Positions 35,422 through 43,606 of a stretch of 64,000 nt of DNA are shown one piece after another. The stretch comes from Pseudomonas sp. Irchel 3H7. Its GTDB lineage: Bacteria > Pseudomonadota > Gammaproteobacteria > Pseudomonadales > Pseudomonadaceae. Under the pieces are notes generated by a model, which saw only the letters and a list, made by a program, of their open reading frames with translations, was not told where the DNA came from and did no database searches. Position numbers and translations under genes: made by a program. Positions within the stretch are counted from its first letter, which is position 1, and every line of letters begins with the position of its first letter. Where the stretch lies: contig NZ_FYEA01000014.1 in the NCBI RefSeq assembly GCF_900187605.1, positions 1 through 64,000 on the forward strand, written 5' to 3'.

Positions 35422-36818
35422 GGCCCCATCGCTGGCAAGCCAGCTCCCACAGGGGATTGCATTTCTTCAGGAAGCTCACCGTCCACTGTGGGAGCTGGCT
35501 TGCCAGCGATGGCGGCCTGGAGGTCGGGTGCAAACAATGCTGCGATAGCCGCGGGACTCGACGGGAAGTAGAAGTGCACATAAGAGGCCGTCATCCGCCC
35601 GTCCCGATAAACCGCCTCGGCGCCGCGACCGCCATTCGGACTCAAGCCACGCGCAATCGGCGTCAGCTCAGTCGTCGTCAACGAATGATGATAAGTGTGC
35701 CCACGCAACGATCCTTCCGGCAAATCCACTGCTTGCAGCGCCAGTGCAGCCAGACGCTTCTGCATCACCGCGTCGCCCTTAAGCAGCCCAACCAACTCAG
35801 CGCGAGTGCCTTCAACGTCAGTCAAAGAATCCAGCAAATACAGCATCCCGCCACATTCGGCGAGCAACGGTTTGCCCGCTGCGTGATGCGCACGAATCGC
35901 CTCCAGCATCGCGGTGTTCTGCGACAACGCAACGTGGTGCAATTCCGGATAACCACCGGGCAGATACAGACTGTCAGCGTCAGGCAATTGCGTGTCGCGG
36001 ATCGGCGAGAAGAAAGTCAACTCGGCGCCCATCGCCCGCAGCAGATCGAGACTCGCGCCGTAGGTGAAGGCAAACGCCTCATCACGGGCAACGGCGATTC
36101 GCACATTCTTCAGCAGCGGCTCTACAGCGATCACATCAGGCGCGGCGAATTCCACGGCCGGTGGCAGCGCTACCTCGCAACTGCTGGCCAATGCATCGGC
36201 GGCGGCATCGAGACGCACATCGAGGTCATTCAGTTCGCTGGCCTGCACCAGGCCGAGATGACGACTCGGCAGTTCGATACCGGTCTCACGGGACAACGCG
36301 CCATACCAACGCAAACCTTCCGTGAGGCTGCCTTCGAGCAATTGCGCATGGCGCAAGGTGCCGACACGATTGGCGAGCACACCGGCAAACGGCAGATCCG
36401 GCTGATACTTCGCCAGGCCCAACGCCAGCGCACCAAAGGTCTGCGCCATGGCCGTCCCATCAATCACGCCAAGCACCGGCACGCCGAAGTGCCGCGCCAG
36501 ATCGGCGCTGGACGGCGTGCCATCGAACAGGCCCATCACGCCTTCGATCAGAATCAGATCCGCCTCATTGGCGGCTTCCCACAACAGACGACGACTTTCC
36601 TGCTCGCCGACCATCCACATGTCCAGTTGATACACCGGCGCACCGCTGGCGCGTTCGAGAATCATCGGATCGAGAAAGTCCGGGCCGCATTTGAACACGC
36701 GCACCTTGCGCCCCTGATTGCGATGCAAACGGGCCAGTGCGGCGGTGACGGTGGTCTTGCCCTGACCGGAAGCCGGCGCGGCGATGAGCACCGCCGGGCA
36801 GTGACGTGGCTGATTCAA
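35418..36818 (-). CDS. cobB: Cobyrinate a,c-diamide synthase CobB, with REP-encoded C-terminal tail
   Basis: 466 residues. ATPase domain: VLIAAPASGQGKTTVTAALA (P-loop) and FKCGPDFLDPMILERASG, VEGVMGLFDG. Glutaminase domain: YLPGGYPELHHVALSQN, PLLAECGGMLYLLDS (nucleophile Cys) and GHTYHHS. It amidates carboxylates a and c of hydrogenobyrinic or cobyrinic acid. The start is TTG at 36818, overlapping the cobO TGA (TTGA). The last 30 residues (AAIAGKPAPTVDG.. to GLPAMGP) are encoded by a REP pair at 35427-35513; the native protein probably ended near ALFAP. Confidence 0.95.
   Translation of the reverse strand: MNQPRHCPAVLIAAPASGQGKTTVTAALARLHRNQGRKVRVFKCGPDFLDPMILERASGAPVYQLDMWMVGEQESRRLLWEAANEADLILIEGVMGLFDGTPSSADLARHFGVPVLGVIDGTAMAQTFGALALGLAKYQPDLPFAGVLANRVGTLRHAQLLEGSLTEGLRWYGALSRETGIELPSRHLGLVQASELNDLDVRLDAAADALASSCEVALPPAVEFAAPDVIAVEPLLKNVRIAVARDEAFAFTYGASLDLLRAMGAELTFFSPIRDTQLPDADSLYLPGGYPELHHVALSQNTAMLEAIRAHHAAGKPLLAECGGMLYLLDSLTDVEGTRAELVGLLKGDAVMQKRLAALALQAVDLPEGSLRGHTYHHSLTTTELTPIARGLSPNGGRGAEAVYRDGRMTASYVHFYFPSSPAAIAALFAPDLQAAIAGKPAPTVDGELPEEMQSPVGAGLPAMGP
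35427..35513. repeat. REP pair, type C, inside the 3' end of cobB
   Basis: CATCGCTGGCAAGCCAGCTC.. (35427-35452) faces ..GAGCTGGCTTGCCAGCGATG (35486-35512). It is a third REP variant, lies wholly within the cobB frame and keeps it open to a stop that overlaps bluB. Confidence 0.9.
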
Positions 36819-37426
36819 AGTTCGACGCCTTTCTGCGCTTTGATGCCAGCCTGGAAGGCGTGTTTGAGCATGCCCATTTCAGTCACGGTGTCGCCCATTT
36901 CGATCATTTCCGGCTTGGCTGCGCGACCGGTGACGATCACATGCTGCATCGGCGGACGCGCCTGCAAATCGCTGAGCACCTGATCGAGATCGAGGTAACC
37001 ATGTTTGAGGGCGATGTTGAGTTCGTCGAGCACCACCAGACCGATCGACGGATCGCGCAGCAGTTCGCGGGACACGGCCCACGCGGCTTCGGCGGCGGCG
37101 ATGTCGCGCTGACGATCCTGGGTTTCCCAGGTGAAGCCCTCGCCCATCACATGAAAGCGCACCTGCTCAGGGAAGCGGCGGAAAAACAACTCTTCGCCGG
37201 TGCTGTTGCGGCCCTTGATGAACTGCACCACGCCGCACTGCATGCCGTGGCCCATGGCGCGGGCGAGCATGCCGAACGCCGAGCTGCTTTTGCCTTTGCC
37301 ATTGCCGGTCAGCACCAGCACCAGGCCACACTCGTCAGGCGAGTTGGCGATGCGTTCGTCGATCACGGCTTTTTTGCGCTGCATACGCGCCAGATGGCGT
37401 TCGTCGCGCTCGGGGGAATCGGTCAT
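36815..37426 (-). CDS. cobO: Cob(I)yrinic acid a,c-diamide adenosyltransferase CobO (CobA type)
   Basis: 203 residues from the ATG at 37426. P-loop LVLVLTGNGKGKSSSAFGML, then ARAMGHGMQCGVVQFIKG, WETQDRQRDIAAAEAAW, IGLVVLDELNIALKHGYLD and VTGRAAKPEMIEMGDTVTEM, all matching the CobA/CobO/BtuR family. It transfers the 5'-deoxyadenosyl group from ATP to Co(I) corrinoid. First gene of the ten-gene operon, about 90 bp downstream of the cobalamin riboswitch, so the whole cluster is expected to be switched off by adenosylcobalamin. Confidence 0.97.
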   Translation of the reverse strand: MTDSPERDERHLARMQRKKAVIDERIANSPDECGLVLVLTGNGKGKSSSAFGMLARAMGHGMQCGVVQFIKGRNSTGEELFFRRFPEQVRFHVMGEGFTWETQDRQRDIAAAEAAWAVSRELLRDPSIGLVVLDELNIALKHGYLDLDQVLSDLQARPPMQHVIVTGRAAKPEMIEMGDTVTEMGMLKHAFQAGIKAQKGVEL

Positions 37427-37509
37427 GGGGGGAGCTCTCCGTTGAGGCTGGATAACGGCGGGCAGGCACAAGAATAGACGGCAAAAAGCCTGGCATCGCC
37501 CACCGTGAT

Positions 37510-37735
37510 GCCGCTGGATGGATCAGGCCGGTCTCCGGGCTCATGAGCGGCGTTTCGCCTGACTGCGCGCCTTCCCGCTTCTTTCGAGGCAGTGGCTCAA
37601 GGCGCAGTTTTCACTCATTTACCGTTGCGGGGGCAGCGCCGGGATCGTGGTGGTTCTTCGCTTGAAGACAACCCTCACCGGCTTCCCTGTTTCACTCTGT
37701 CGACGCAGGTCACAGAGCACCTGAAACAAGCCGCG
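37510..37735 (-). promoter_or_regulatory. Cobalamin (B12) riboswitch
   Basis: On the minus strand the conserved parts appear in order: AGGTGCTCTGTGACC near 37722, GCCGGTGAGGG, GCCCCCGCAACGGTAA, GAGCCACTGCC, GCGGGAAGGC and the B12 box AGCCCGGAGACCGGCC (37541-37526). This is a complete class I/II-type cobalamin aptamer. It lies directly upstream of cobO; adenosylcobalamin binding should lower expression of the operon. Confidence 0.95.
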
Positions 37736-37902
37736 AAGGTTAGAGGGTTGGGGGTGGAGCGTCAATTAAAGAGGCGGTCATCGGGCGAATAACTGCCGCC
37801 GATCAATTATCTGACGCCAATCTTGTGCCACACTGATACAAATGATATCAAAGAGCCATGCTTTTCCCGAAAAGCCCACTACAACAATAAAGGATGATGA
37901 CG
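37736..37902. other. Divergent promoter region of the cob operon and the 37903 gene
   Basis: About 165 bp with the cob operon promoter expected between 37740 and 37800 on the minus strand and the promoter of the next gene on the plus strand. I see no clear consensus boxes; AATGATATCA near 37843 is a short palindrome. Confidence 0.35.
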
Positions 37903-38487
37903 ATGCAAGGCATGATCATCAGCAACCCGCGCCTGGAATTCCTGCGCCCGGTGCTTGAACGCTGGTTTGACTGTATCGACCGTTACAACGCCGTGCGCGG
38001 CGACAGCGACACCCCTTACTGGCATGACGAGAAAGCCAATCTCGGATTGCTCTCGGCCGCAGCCTGGATGGCTGAGCTGGTGACTTTGAACGGCACTGCC
38101 ACGCGCAAGCAGAATGAAGAAGGCGAGCGCAATGCCCGCGCCGATCTGTTTCTGGCCGGCGCCGAAGACCGCGCCTTTATCCAGGCCACCCAGCGCTGGC
38201 CAAAGGTTACCAACCTCAATCTGACCCAAGCCCTGCTGGACATCACCAACGACGCCAAACGCATCAGCTACGCCAGCGACCTCAAGCTCGGCTGCCTGTT
38301 TGTCGCGCCGCAAAAAGCCCAGCACAGCGCCAGCCCCGAAGAGCTGCAGGACATGGTCGACGACCTGCAAAAGGAACACACTTGCGCGGTCGCCTGGTAT
38401 TTCCCCTACGCCTACCGCAAGTTACGCAGCGAAGCCGGCAATTATCACCCGGGCATCGCCGTGCTGTTCAAGGAAGCGCGCGGTTGA
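37903..38487 (+). CDS. Conserved protein of unknown function
   Basis: 194 residues from the third ATG (37903), chosen because AAAGGA lies at 37889-37894 with proper spacing; ATGs at 37894 and 37897 overlap that site. The protein is soluble and helical, with RPVLERWFDCIDRYNAVRGD, DEKANLGLLSAAAWM, then a C-terminal alpha/beta part (DLQKEHTCAVAWYFPYAYRKL, GIAVLFKEA). No motif known to me. It occurs as a lone gene between the cob riboswitch and the sorbosone dehydrogenase gene. Function not assigned. Confidence 0.8.
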   Translation: MQGMIISNPRLEFLRPVLERWFDCIDRYNAVRGDSDTPYWHDEKANLGLLSAAAWMAELVTLNGTATRKQNEEGERNARADLFLAGAEDRAFIQATQRWPKVTNLNLTQALLDITNDAKRISYASDLKLGCLFVAPQKAQHSASPEELQDMVDDLQKEHTCAVAWYFPYAYRKLRSEAGNYHPGIAVLFKEARG

Positions 38488-38553
38488 GCAGTTGAACCAT
38501 CGGGCTTGCGCCCTCCTCTATGATTAGGAATGCATTCATAGGGAAGATCAGCA

Positions 38554-39867
38554 ATGCGCAAGCCCCAGCTCGTTTTTGTCATCGCCTTCGCCGGAGGACT
38601 CGCCGCCTGCGGTGAAACCTCCAGCCTGCAAGTCTCCGACGGCACCGGCCCGTCACCGAAGCTGCCCGAACCGAACAAGACCCTGATCCCGACGGTGAAT
38701 ATCGCCCCGGCGATCGGCTGGCCCGACGGCGGCAAACCGACAGCGGCGGCTGGCACCCAGGTCGCGGCATTCGCCGAAGGCCTCGATCATCCGCGCTGGC
38801 TCTATGTGCTGCCCAATGGCGATGTGTTGGTAGCGGAAACCAATGCCCCACCAAAACCGGATGACAGCAGCGGGATTCGCGGCTGGGTGATGAAGAAGGT
38901 CATGGGCAAGGCTGGCGCTGGCGTGCCAAGCCCAAACCGCATCACCCTGCTGCGTGACGCCGATCACGATGGCGTCGCCGAGACCCGCACGGTGTTTCTG
39001 CAAAACCTCAACTCGCCGTTCGGCATGACCCTGGTTGGCAATGACCTGTACGTCGCCGATACCGATCGCCTGCTGCGTTTCAACTACGAACCCGGCGCGA
39101 CCGAGATCAAATCGCAGCCGATCAAGGTCGTCGATCTGCCCGGCGGCACGCTGAATCACCACTGGACCAAAAACGTCATCGCCAGCAAGGACGGCAGCAA
39201 ACTGTACGTCACGGTCGGCTCGAACAGTAATGTCGGCGAAAATGGTCTGGATAAAGAAGAAGGCCGCGCGGCGATCTGGGAAGTCGATCGGGCGACCGGC
39301 AATCACCGCATCTTTGCCTCGGGCATCCGCAACCCCAATGGCCTGGCCTGGGAGCCTGTCAGTGGCGCGCTGTGGACAGCGGTCAACGAACGCGACGAGA
39401 TCGGCAGTGATCTGGTGCCGGACTACATCACTTCCGTGAAGGACGGTGGTTTTTATGGCTGGCCGTTCAGCTACTACGGCCAGCACGTCGATGTGCGTGT
39501 GTCGCCGCAAAATCCGGACCTGGTGGCCAAAGCCATCGCCCCGGATTACGCAGTCGGCCCGCACACCGCCTCACTGGGTCTGAGCTTCGCCGAGGGCAAC
39601 ACGCTGCCGGCGCAGTTCAAGGAAGGCGCGTTCATCGGCCAGCATGGTTCGTGGAACCGTAAACCGCACAGTGGCTACAAAGTGATTTTCGTGCCGTTTA
39701 CCGGTGGCAAGCCGAGTGGCAAACCGGTGGATGTGCTGACCGGTTTCCTCGACAAAGACGAGAATGCACTCGGTCGCCCGGTGGGCGTGGTGATCGATCA
39801 GCAAGGTGGCTTGCTGGTGGCGGATGATGTCGGCAACAAGGTGTGGCGAGTGTCGGCCAGCAAATAA
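38554..39867 (+). CDS. Sorbosone dehydrogenase-like beta-propeller lipoprotein
   Basis: 437 residues. Lipoprotein signal [19 protein letters not shown], lipobox LAAC at Cys19. From residue 75 a six-bladed propeller of the soluble PQQ-glucose/sorbosone dehydrogenase type: [87 protein letters not shown], and [16 protein letters not shown] near the C-terminus. Family members oxidise aldoses or sorbosone with PQQ, but many have no proven substrate. Expected at the outer membrane, periplasmic face. Monocistronic, followed by a REP pair. Confidence 0.9.
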   Translation: MRKPQLVFVIAFAGGLAACGETSSLQVSDGTGPSPKLPEPNKTLIPTVNIAPAIGWPDGGKPTAAAGTQVAAFAEGLDHPRWLYVLPNGDVLVAETNAPPKPDDSSGIRGWVMKKVMGKAGAGVPSPNRITLLRDADHDGVAETRTVFLQNLNSPFGMTLVGNDLYVADTDRLLRFNYEPGATEIKSQPIKVVDLPGGTLNHHWTKNVIASKDGSKLYVTVGSNSNVGENGLDKEEGRAAIWEVDRATGNHRIFASGIRNPNGLAWEPVSGALWTAVNERDEIGSDLVPDYITSVKDGGFYGWPFSYYGQHVDVRVSPQNPDLVAKAIAPDYAVGPHTASLGLSFAEGNTLPAQFKEGAFIGQHGSWNRKPHSGYKVIFVPFTGGKPSGKPVDVLTGFLDKDENALGRPVGVVIDQQGGLLVADDVGNKVWRVSASK

Positions 39868-39888
39868 TTTTCGCCATGCACAAACAAC

Positions 39889-39978
39889 TGTAGGAGTGAG
39901 CCTGCTCGCGATAACTTCGTATCAGTCGACATCATCATTGACTGAACGACCGCTATCGCGAGCAGGCTCACTCCTACA
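39889..39978. repeat. REP pair, type B, reversed orientation
   Basis: TGTAGGAGTGAGCCTGCTCGCG at 39889 faces its complement ending at 39978, separated by about 40 bp. It is placed between convergent genes and the outer/inner orientation is opposite to the pair at 28308. Confidence 0.88.
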
Positions 39979-39998
39979 TGGGATGTGGGCTGCTTGAA

Positions 39999-40535
39999 TT
40001 ACGGGTTATGCGCCAGATGCTCCGGCTGCAACACCCGCTTGGCACTCAGATAAGCTTTCTGCCAGTACGCCTTCGACAGGCTGTCCAGCTTCACCGTGCC
40101 GCCCGTGGCCGGCGCATGCACGAAGCGCCCTTCCCCGACGTAAATCCCCGCATGACTGACCTGCGAGCCGCCATTGGTGGCGAAGAAGATCAGATCGCCA
40201 GTCTGCAAGCCTTCTTTACCGACATTCGGTGCCTGCATGACGATCAGCTCACGCGTCGAACGCGGCAAAGAGATGCCCGCCGCATCACGGTAGACAAAAC
40301 CGATCAGCCCGCTGCAATCAAACCCTGAATCCGGCGTGTTGCCGCCCCAACGATAGGGCGTGCCGACCAGACCGAGCGCGCGAAACAGCACGTCTTCAGC
40401 AGCAGGCGAAAAAGCTTGGGAGGGGCCGAACACGACCGGTGCGCGAACCACCGGCGCAGGAGGCGGTGTGCGACTGGCGCAGGCGCTGAGCAGCGCTGCG
40501 AAGAAGATCAAAGTGAGGCGGGCCGACATCGTCAT
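39999..40535 (-). CDS. NlpC/P60 (C40) cell-wall hydrolase, lipoprotein
   Basis: 178 residues from the ATG at 40535 (MTM; the second Met at 40529 is possible). Signal with lipobox ALLSAC. Residues about 55-170 are an NlpC/P60 domain: GTPYRWGGNTPDSGFDCSGLIGFV with the catalytic Cys in DCSG, VSHAGIYVGEGRFVHAP with the His, and the third polar residue in the following strand. Probably a gamma-D-glutamyl-diaminopimelate or D-Ala-meso-DAP endopeptidase like Spr/MepS. Downstream of a second, similar gene in the same direction. Confidence 0.92.
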   Translation of the reverse strand: MTMSARLTLIFFAALLSACASRTPPPAPVVRAPVVFGPSQAFSPAAEDVLFRALGLVGTPYRWGGNTPDSGFDCSGLIGFVYRDAAGISLPRSTRELIVMQAPNVGKEGLQTGDLIFFATNGGSQVSHAGIYVGEGRFVHAPATGGTVKLDSLSKAYWQKAYLSAKRVLQPEHLAHNP

Positions 40536-40588
40536 AAGCAGAACATCCTGATCTGGCTGCGGCTTTTTCTGCCGATGGACAGAAAACA

Positions 40589-40618
40589 AAACCGCCTGCG
40601 TGAGCACGCAGGCGGTTT
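40589..40618 (-). terminator. Terminator between the two NlpC genes
   Basis: AAACCGCCTGCG / CGCAGGCGGTTT, 12-bp stem with a six-base loop and T-rich flank on the minus strand (GGTTTTGTTTT). It ends the transcript of the 40755-41372 gene about 135 bp past its stop. Confidence 0.85.
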
Positions 40619-40754
40619 GCCATCAATATAGATACAGGATTCTAGCGGCTACGCGGCAAACTTCAAGTAAGACTTTAACTTCACCTTGTAAAGTCTAAGT
40701 CTACTCCGTTACCGCAAGCCTGATTGTCGCCGCGAACGCAGCGACAACAAGGGA

Positions 40755-41372
40755 TTACTTGCGAGCAGTGACTACAGTTGGAGCGTTGGCCAGAGCGCGT
40801 TTCGCTTCGATGAAGGTCTTGCTCCAGTAGCTGTCACCCAGGCTGTCGATGCGAACACCGCCGCTGCGACGACTGCTGGAGTGGATGAACTGGTTGTCAC
40901 CGAGGTAGATCCCGGCGTGACTGACACGACCGCGACGACCGTTGGTGGCGAAGAACAGCAGATCGCCCGGCTCAAGGTTGCTGCGCGAGACCAGCGGCGC
41001 ATCAACGTTGATCATTTCGCGGGTCGAGCGTGGCAGGTTCATGCCGGCTTCTTCGCGGAACAGGTAGCCGATGAAACCGCTGCAATCGAAACCGGCTTCA
41101 GAGGTACCGCCGAAACGGTAACGGGTACCGATCAGGGACATGCCGCGTTCGAGGATGCTGTCGGCCAGAACAGGAAGCTGATAAGGCTTCTTGCCATTGA
41201 ATTCGTTGAGTTCTTTTTCGGTGTCCAGCTCTTCCTGATAAATAACGGAAGATTGGGCCGTGGCAGAATTTTTAACCTGTTGAGGCTGCTCTTGAACTGG
41301 AGAATGAGCAGCGCAACCGTACAACAGGGTGACGAGTGCGAGAGGCACGAGGGGTGCGAAGCGCTTTAGCAT
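40755..41372 (-). CDS. NlpC/P60 (C40) cell-wall hydrolase, lipoprotein (paralogue)
   Basis: 205 residues from the ATG at 41372, just ahead of the lipoprotein signal MLKRFAPLVPLALVTLLYGC. A 60-residue polar linker precedes the NlpC/P60 domain: GTRYRFGGTSEAGFDCSGFIGYLF (Cys in DCSG), LPRSTREMINVDAPLVSRSNLEPGDLLFFATN, and VSHAGIYLGDNQFIHSSS (His). It is clearly paralogous to the next gene (shared blocks LPRSTRE, GDLLFFATNG, VSHAGIY). Likely a murein endopeptidase of the Spr/MepS group at the outer membrane. Confidence 0.93.
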   Translation of the reverse strand: MLKRFAPLVPLALVTLLYGCAAHSPVQEQPQQVKNSATAQSSVIYQEELDTEKELNEFNGKKPYQLPVLADSILERGMSLIGTRYRFGGTSEAGFDCSGFIGYLFREEAGMNLPRSTREMINVDAPLVSRSNLEPGDLLFFATNGRRGRVSHAGIYLGDNQFIHSSSRRSGGVRIDSLGDSYWSKTFIEAKRALANAPTVVTARK

Positions 41373-41586
41373 GGGCACGACCGTGGCTGATAGTTGTAAA
41401 GAAGCCGAGACTATGCCCGCTATCAGCCTCATTTGCAAATTCAATCGATCTTTTTGTGACTTCTCGGTTTCTCGTTTACATCTAAGCGCTTAAGCCCATT
41501 TGAACCGAGACGCGGCCTGCACAGCTTGCAGGAAAGCGGATTTTCTGGCGCCTGAATTATGCCGAAACACGCAGAAAGCCGCGCCG

Positions 41587-42291
41587 TTACCAGCCTAGGG
41601 TTTCTTTGAGGAAGGGAATGGTCAGCTTGCGTTGAGCCTGCAACGAGGCCTGATCGAGCTGCTCAAGCAAGTCGAACAGCGCACTCATGCTGCGGGTGCC
41701 GCGCGTCAAAATAAAATGCCCGACTTCATCGGTGAGGTGCAGACCGCGACGCGACGCGCGCAATTGCAGGGCGCGCAATTTGTCTTCATCGGAGAGCGGG
41801 CGCATCTGGAAAATCAACGCCAGGGTCAGGCGCGATTTCAAGTCAGCCAGTTTGACCGGCAGTTCACGCGGAGAGGTTGACGCGGCGATCAGCAGACGCC
41901 GACCGCTGTCACGCAGACGGTTGAACAGATGAAACATCGCCTCTTCCCAGTCAGCCTTGCCGGCAATCACCTGCAAGTCGTCCAGGCAAACCAGCTCGTA
42001 CTGCTCAAGGTTGTCGAGGATTTCGACGCCGCGATCCATCAACTCGGCCAACGGCAAATACACCGCCGGCTCGCCCATTTGCTCAAAACGCAGACACGCT
42101 GCCTGCAACAGATGCGTACGCCCTACGCCGTGTTTGCCCCACAGGTAGATCAGGCTTTCTGTCCAGCCGGCGTCGGCTTCGCATAGACGCTCGACATAGC
42201 CGAGTGCAGCGGCATTGGCGCCTGGGTAGTAGTTGATGAAGGTGGCGTCGTCACGCAGACGCACACCTAGGGGCAGCTGAATCGGTTTCAT
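41587..42291 (-). CDS. hda: DnaA inactivator Hda (DnaA regulatory protein)
   Basis: 234 residues. MKPIQLPLGVRLRDD contains the N-terminal clamp-binding peptide (QLPLGV). AAA+ core: LIYLWGKHGVGRTHLLQAAC (P-loop), YELVCLDDLQVIAG (Walker B), LLIAASTSPREL (sensor 1), and DLKSRLTLALIFQMRPLSDEDK (arginine finger region). With the loaded beta clamp it stimulates ATP hydrolysis by DnaA and prevents re-initiation. It lies after the AI-2E family gene, with 207 bp between. Confidence 0.96.
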   Translation of the reverse strand: MKPIQLPLGVRLRDDATFINYYPGANAAALGYVERLCEADAGWTESLIYLWGKHGVGRTHLLQAACLRFEQMGEPAVYLPLAELMDRGVEILDNLEQYELVCLDDLQVIAGKADWEEAMFHLFNRLRDSGRRLLIAASTSPRELPVKLADLKSRLTLALIFQMRPLSDEDKLRALQLRASRRGLHLTDEVGHFILTRGTRSMSALFDLLEQLDQASLQAQRKLTIPFLKETLGW

Positions 42292-42498
42292 GCTGACTGA
42301 ACAGTTCTCAAGGAACCGTTAGTGGCCTCTGTGTAAAGTTTGCGAAGTTTATACCCGTGAAGCTGAGCGCACAATGCGACAGAGTCCAAGCAAAATCAAA
42401 GGTTTGCGTTAACGCACCGGTTTTATGACAGATTCCTTGGCGCCAGCGCCTGCAGGACACGGGCCAACCCGGCGATTTGCCGGGCCGCCCCTGCGCCA

Positions 42499-43572
42499 TT
42501 ACAACTGCGGATCGTCAACACCACTATAGATGTCGGAATCCTTGTACAAGTCGTGCACATGGCGCACCAGCACCATGATCACCGCCGCCACCGGCAACGC
42601 CAGCAGCACACCGGTAAAACCGAACAGCTCGCCACCGGCCAGAATCGCGAAGATCACCGCCACCGGATGCAGACCGATGCGATCGCCCACCAGCAGCGGG
42701 GTCAGCACCATGCCTTCCAGCGCCTGACCGACCATGAACACCGCGACGATCCCGACCATCGGGTACAGATCGCCACCGAACTGGAACAAACCGGCAATCA
42801 ACGCCGCGCCAATACCGATCACAAAGCCCATGTACGGCACGATCGCCGCCAGGCCCGCGATCAGACCGATCAACAGCCCCAGCTCCAGCCCGATAATCAT
42901 CAGGCCCGCCGCGTAAATCACGCCCAGCGCCACCATCACCAACAACTGCCCGCGAACAAACGCGCCCAGCACCTCATGACATTCACCGGCCAGCGATACG
43001 ATAGTCTCCTCCCGATCGCGCGGCAGCAGACTGCGGATCTTGGCCATCATCACGTCCCAGTCACGCAGCAGGTAGAAACTCACCACCGGAATCAGCACCA
43101 GATTCGCCAGCCAGCCAATCAGCGCCAGACTCGACGCCGTCGCCTGACTGAGTACCACACTGACGATGTCGGTGGTCTGGCCCATGTGTTCGCTGATCGC
43201 CGCTTTGACCTTGTCGAACTTCCAGAAACCATCCGACAGACCCAGCTTCGCCTGCGCCCACGGTAACGCCGTGTGTTGCAGCCAGTCGAGCATTTGCGGC
43301 GCCAGTTCGTACAACCGCAGCAACTGCTTGGCGAGCATCGGCACCAGCACCAGTAACAGCGCGGTGACGATCAGGGTGAACAAGGCAAATACCGCGATTA
43401 CCCCCCACGTACGCGACAGCCCGAGTCTTTCCAGGCGATCCACCAGCGGATCGAACAGATAAGCCAGCAGCAGCGCCACCAGAAACGGCGTGAGGATCGG
43501 ATGCAGCAACCACACAAACGCGCAAAGCAGGATTACCCCACCGAGCCAGAACCAACGCCGCGTATCGGCCAT
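42499..43572 (-). CDS. AI-2E/PerM family membrane protein
   Basis: 357 residues, eight hydrophobic helices with the family layout: N-terminal helices (LHPILTPFLVALLLAYLFDPLVDRLE), a long cytoplasmic helix, then FVRGQLLVMVALGVIYAAGLMIIG, LIAGLAAIVPYMGFVIG and QALEGMVLTPLLVGDRIGLHP, which is the diagnostic C-terminal block. Members include PerM and AI-2 exporter TqsA; others exchange ions. Substrate not readable here. Between DUF2066 and hda genes on the same strand, an arrangement common in pseudomonads. Confidence 0.9.
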   Translation of the reverse strand: MADTRRWFWLGGVILLCAFVWLLHPILTPFLVALLLAYLFDPLVDRLERLGLSRTWGVIAVFALFTLIVTALLLVLVPMLAKQLLRLYELAPQMLDWLQHTALPWAQAKLGLSDGFWKFDKVKAAISEHMGQTTDIVSVVLSQATASSLALIGWLANLVLIPVVSFYLLRDWDVMMAKIRSLLPRDREETIVSLAGECHEVLGAFVRGQLLVMVALGVIYAAGLMIIGLELGLLIGLIAGLAAIVPYMGFVIGIGAALIAGLFQFGGDLYPMVGIVAVFMVGQALEGMVLTPLLVGDRIGLHPVAVIFAILAGGELFGFTGVLLALPVAAVIMVLVRHVHDLYKDSDIYSGVDDPQL

Positions 43573-43606
43573 GTACCACTCCTGTAGCTTCTATATAAGG
43601 AAAGAC

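Noticed and set aside
35406-36983. 525-residue plus frame over cobB
   Set aside because: Antisense shadow of cobB; the REP part produces its repeated amino acids.
42308-42499. 63-residue minus frame between hda and the AI-2E gene
   Set aside because: No ribosome site, no domain, and its end runs into the start of the hda leader.
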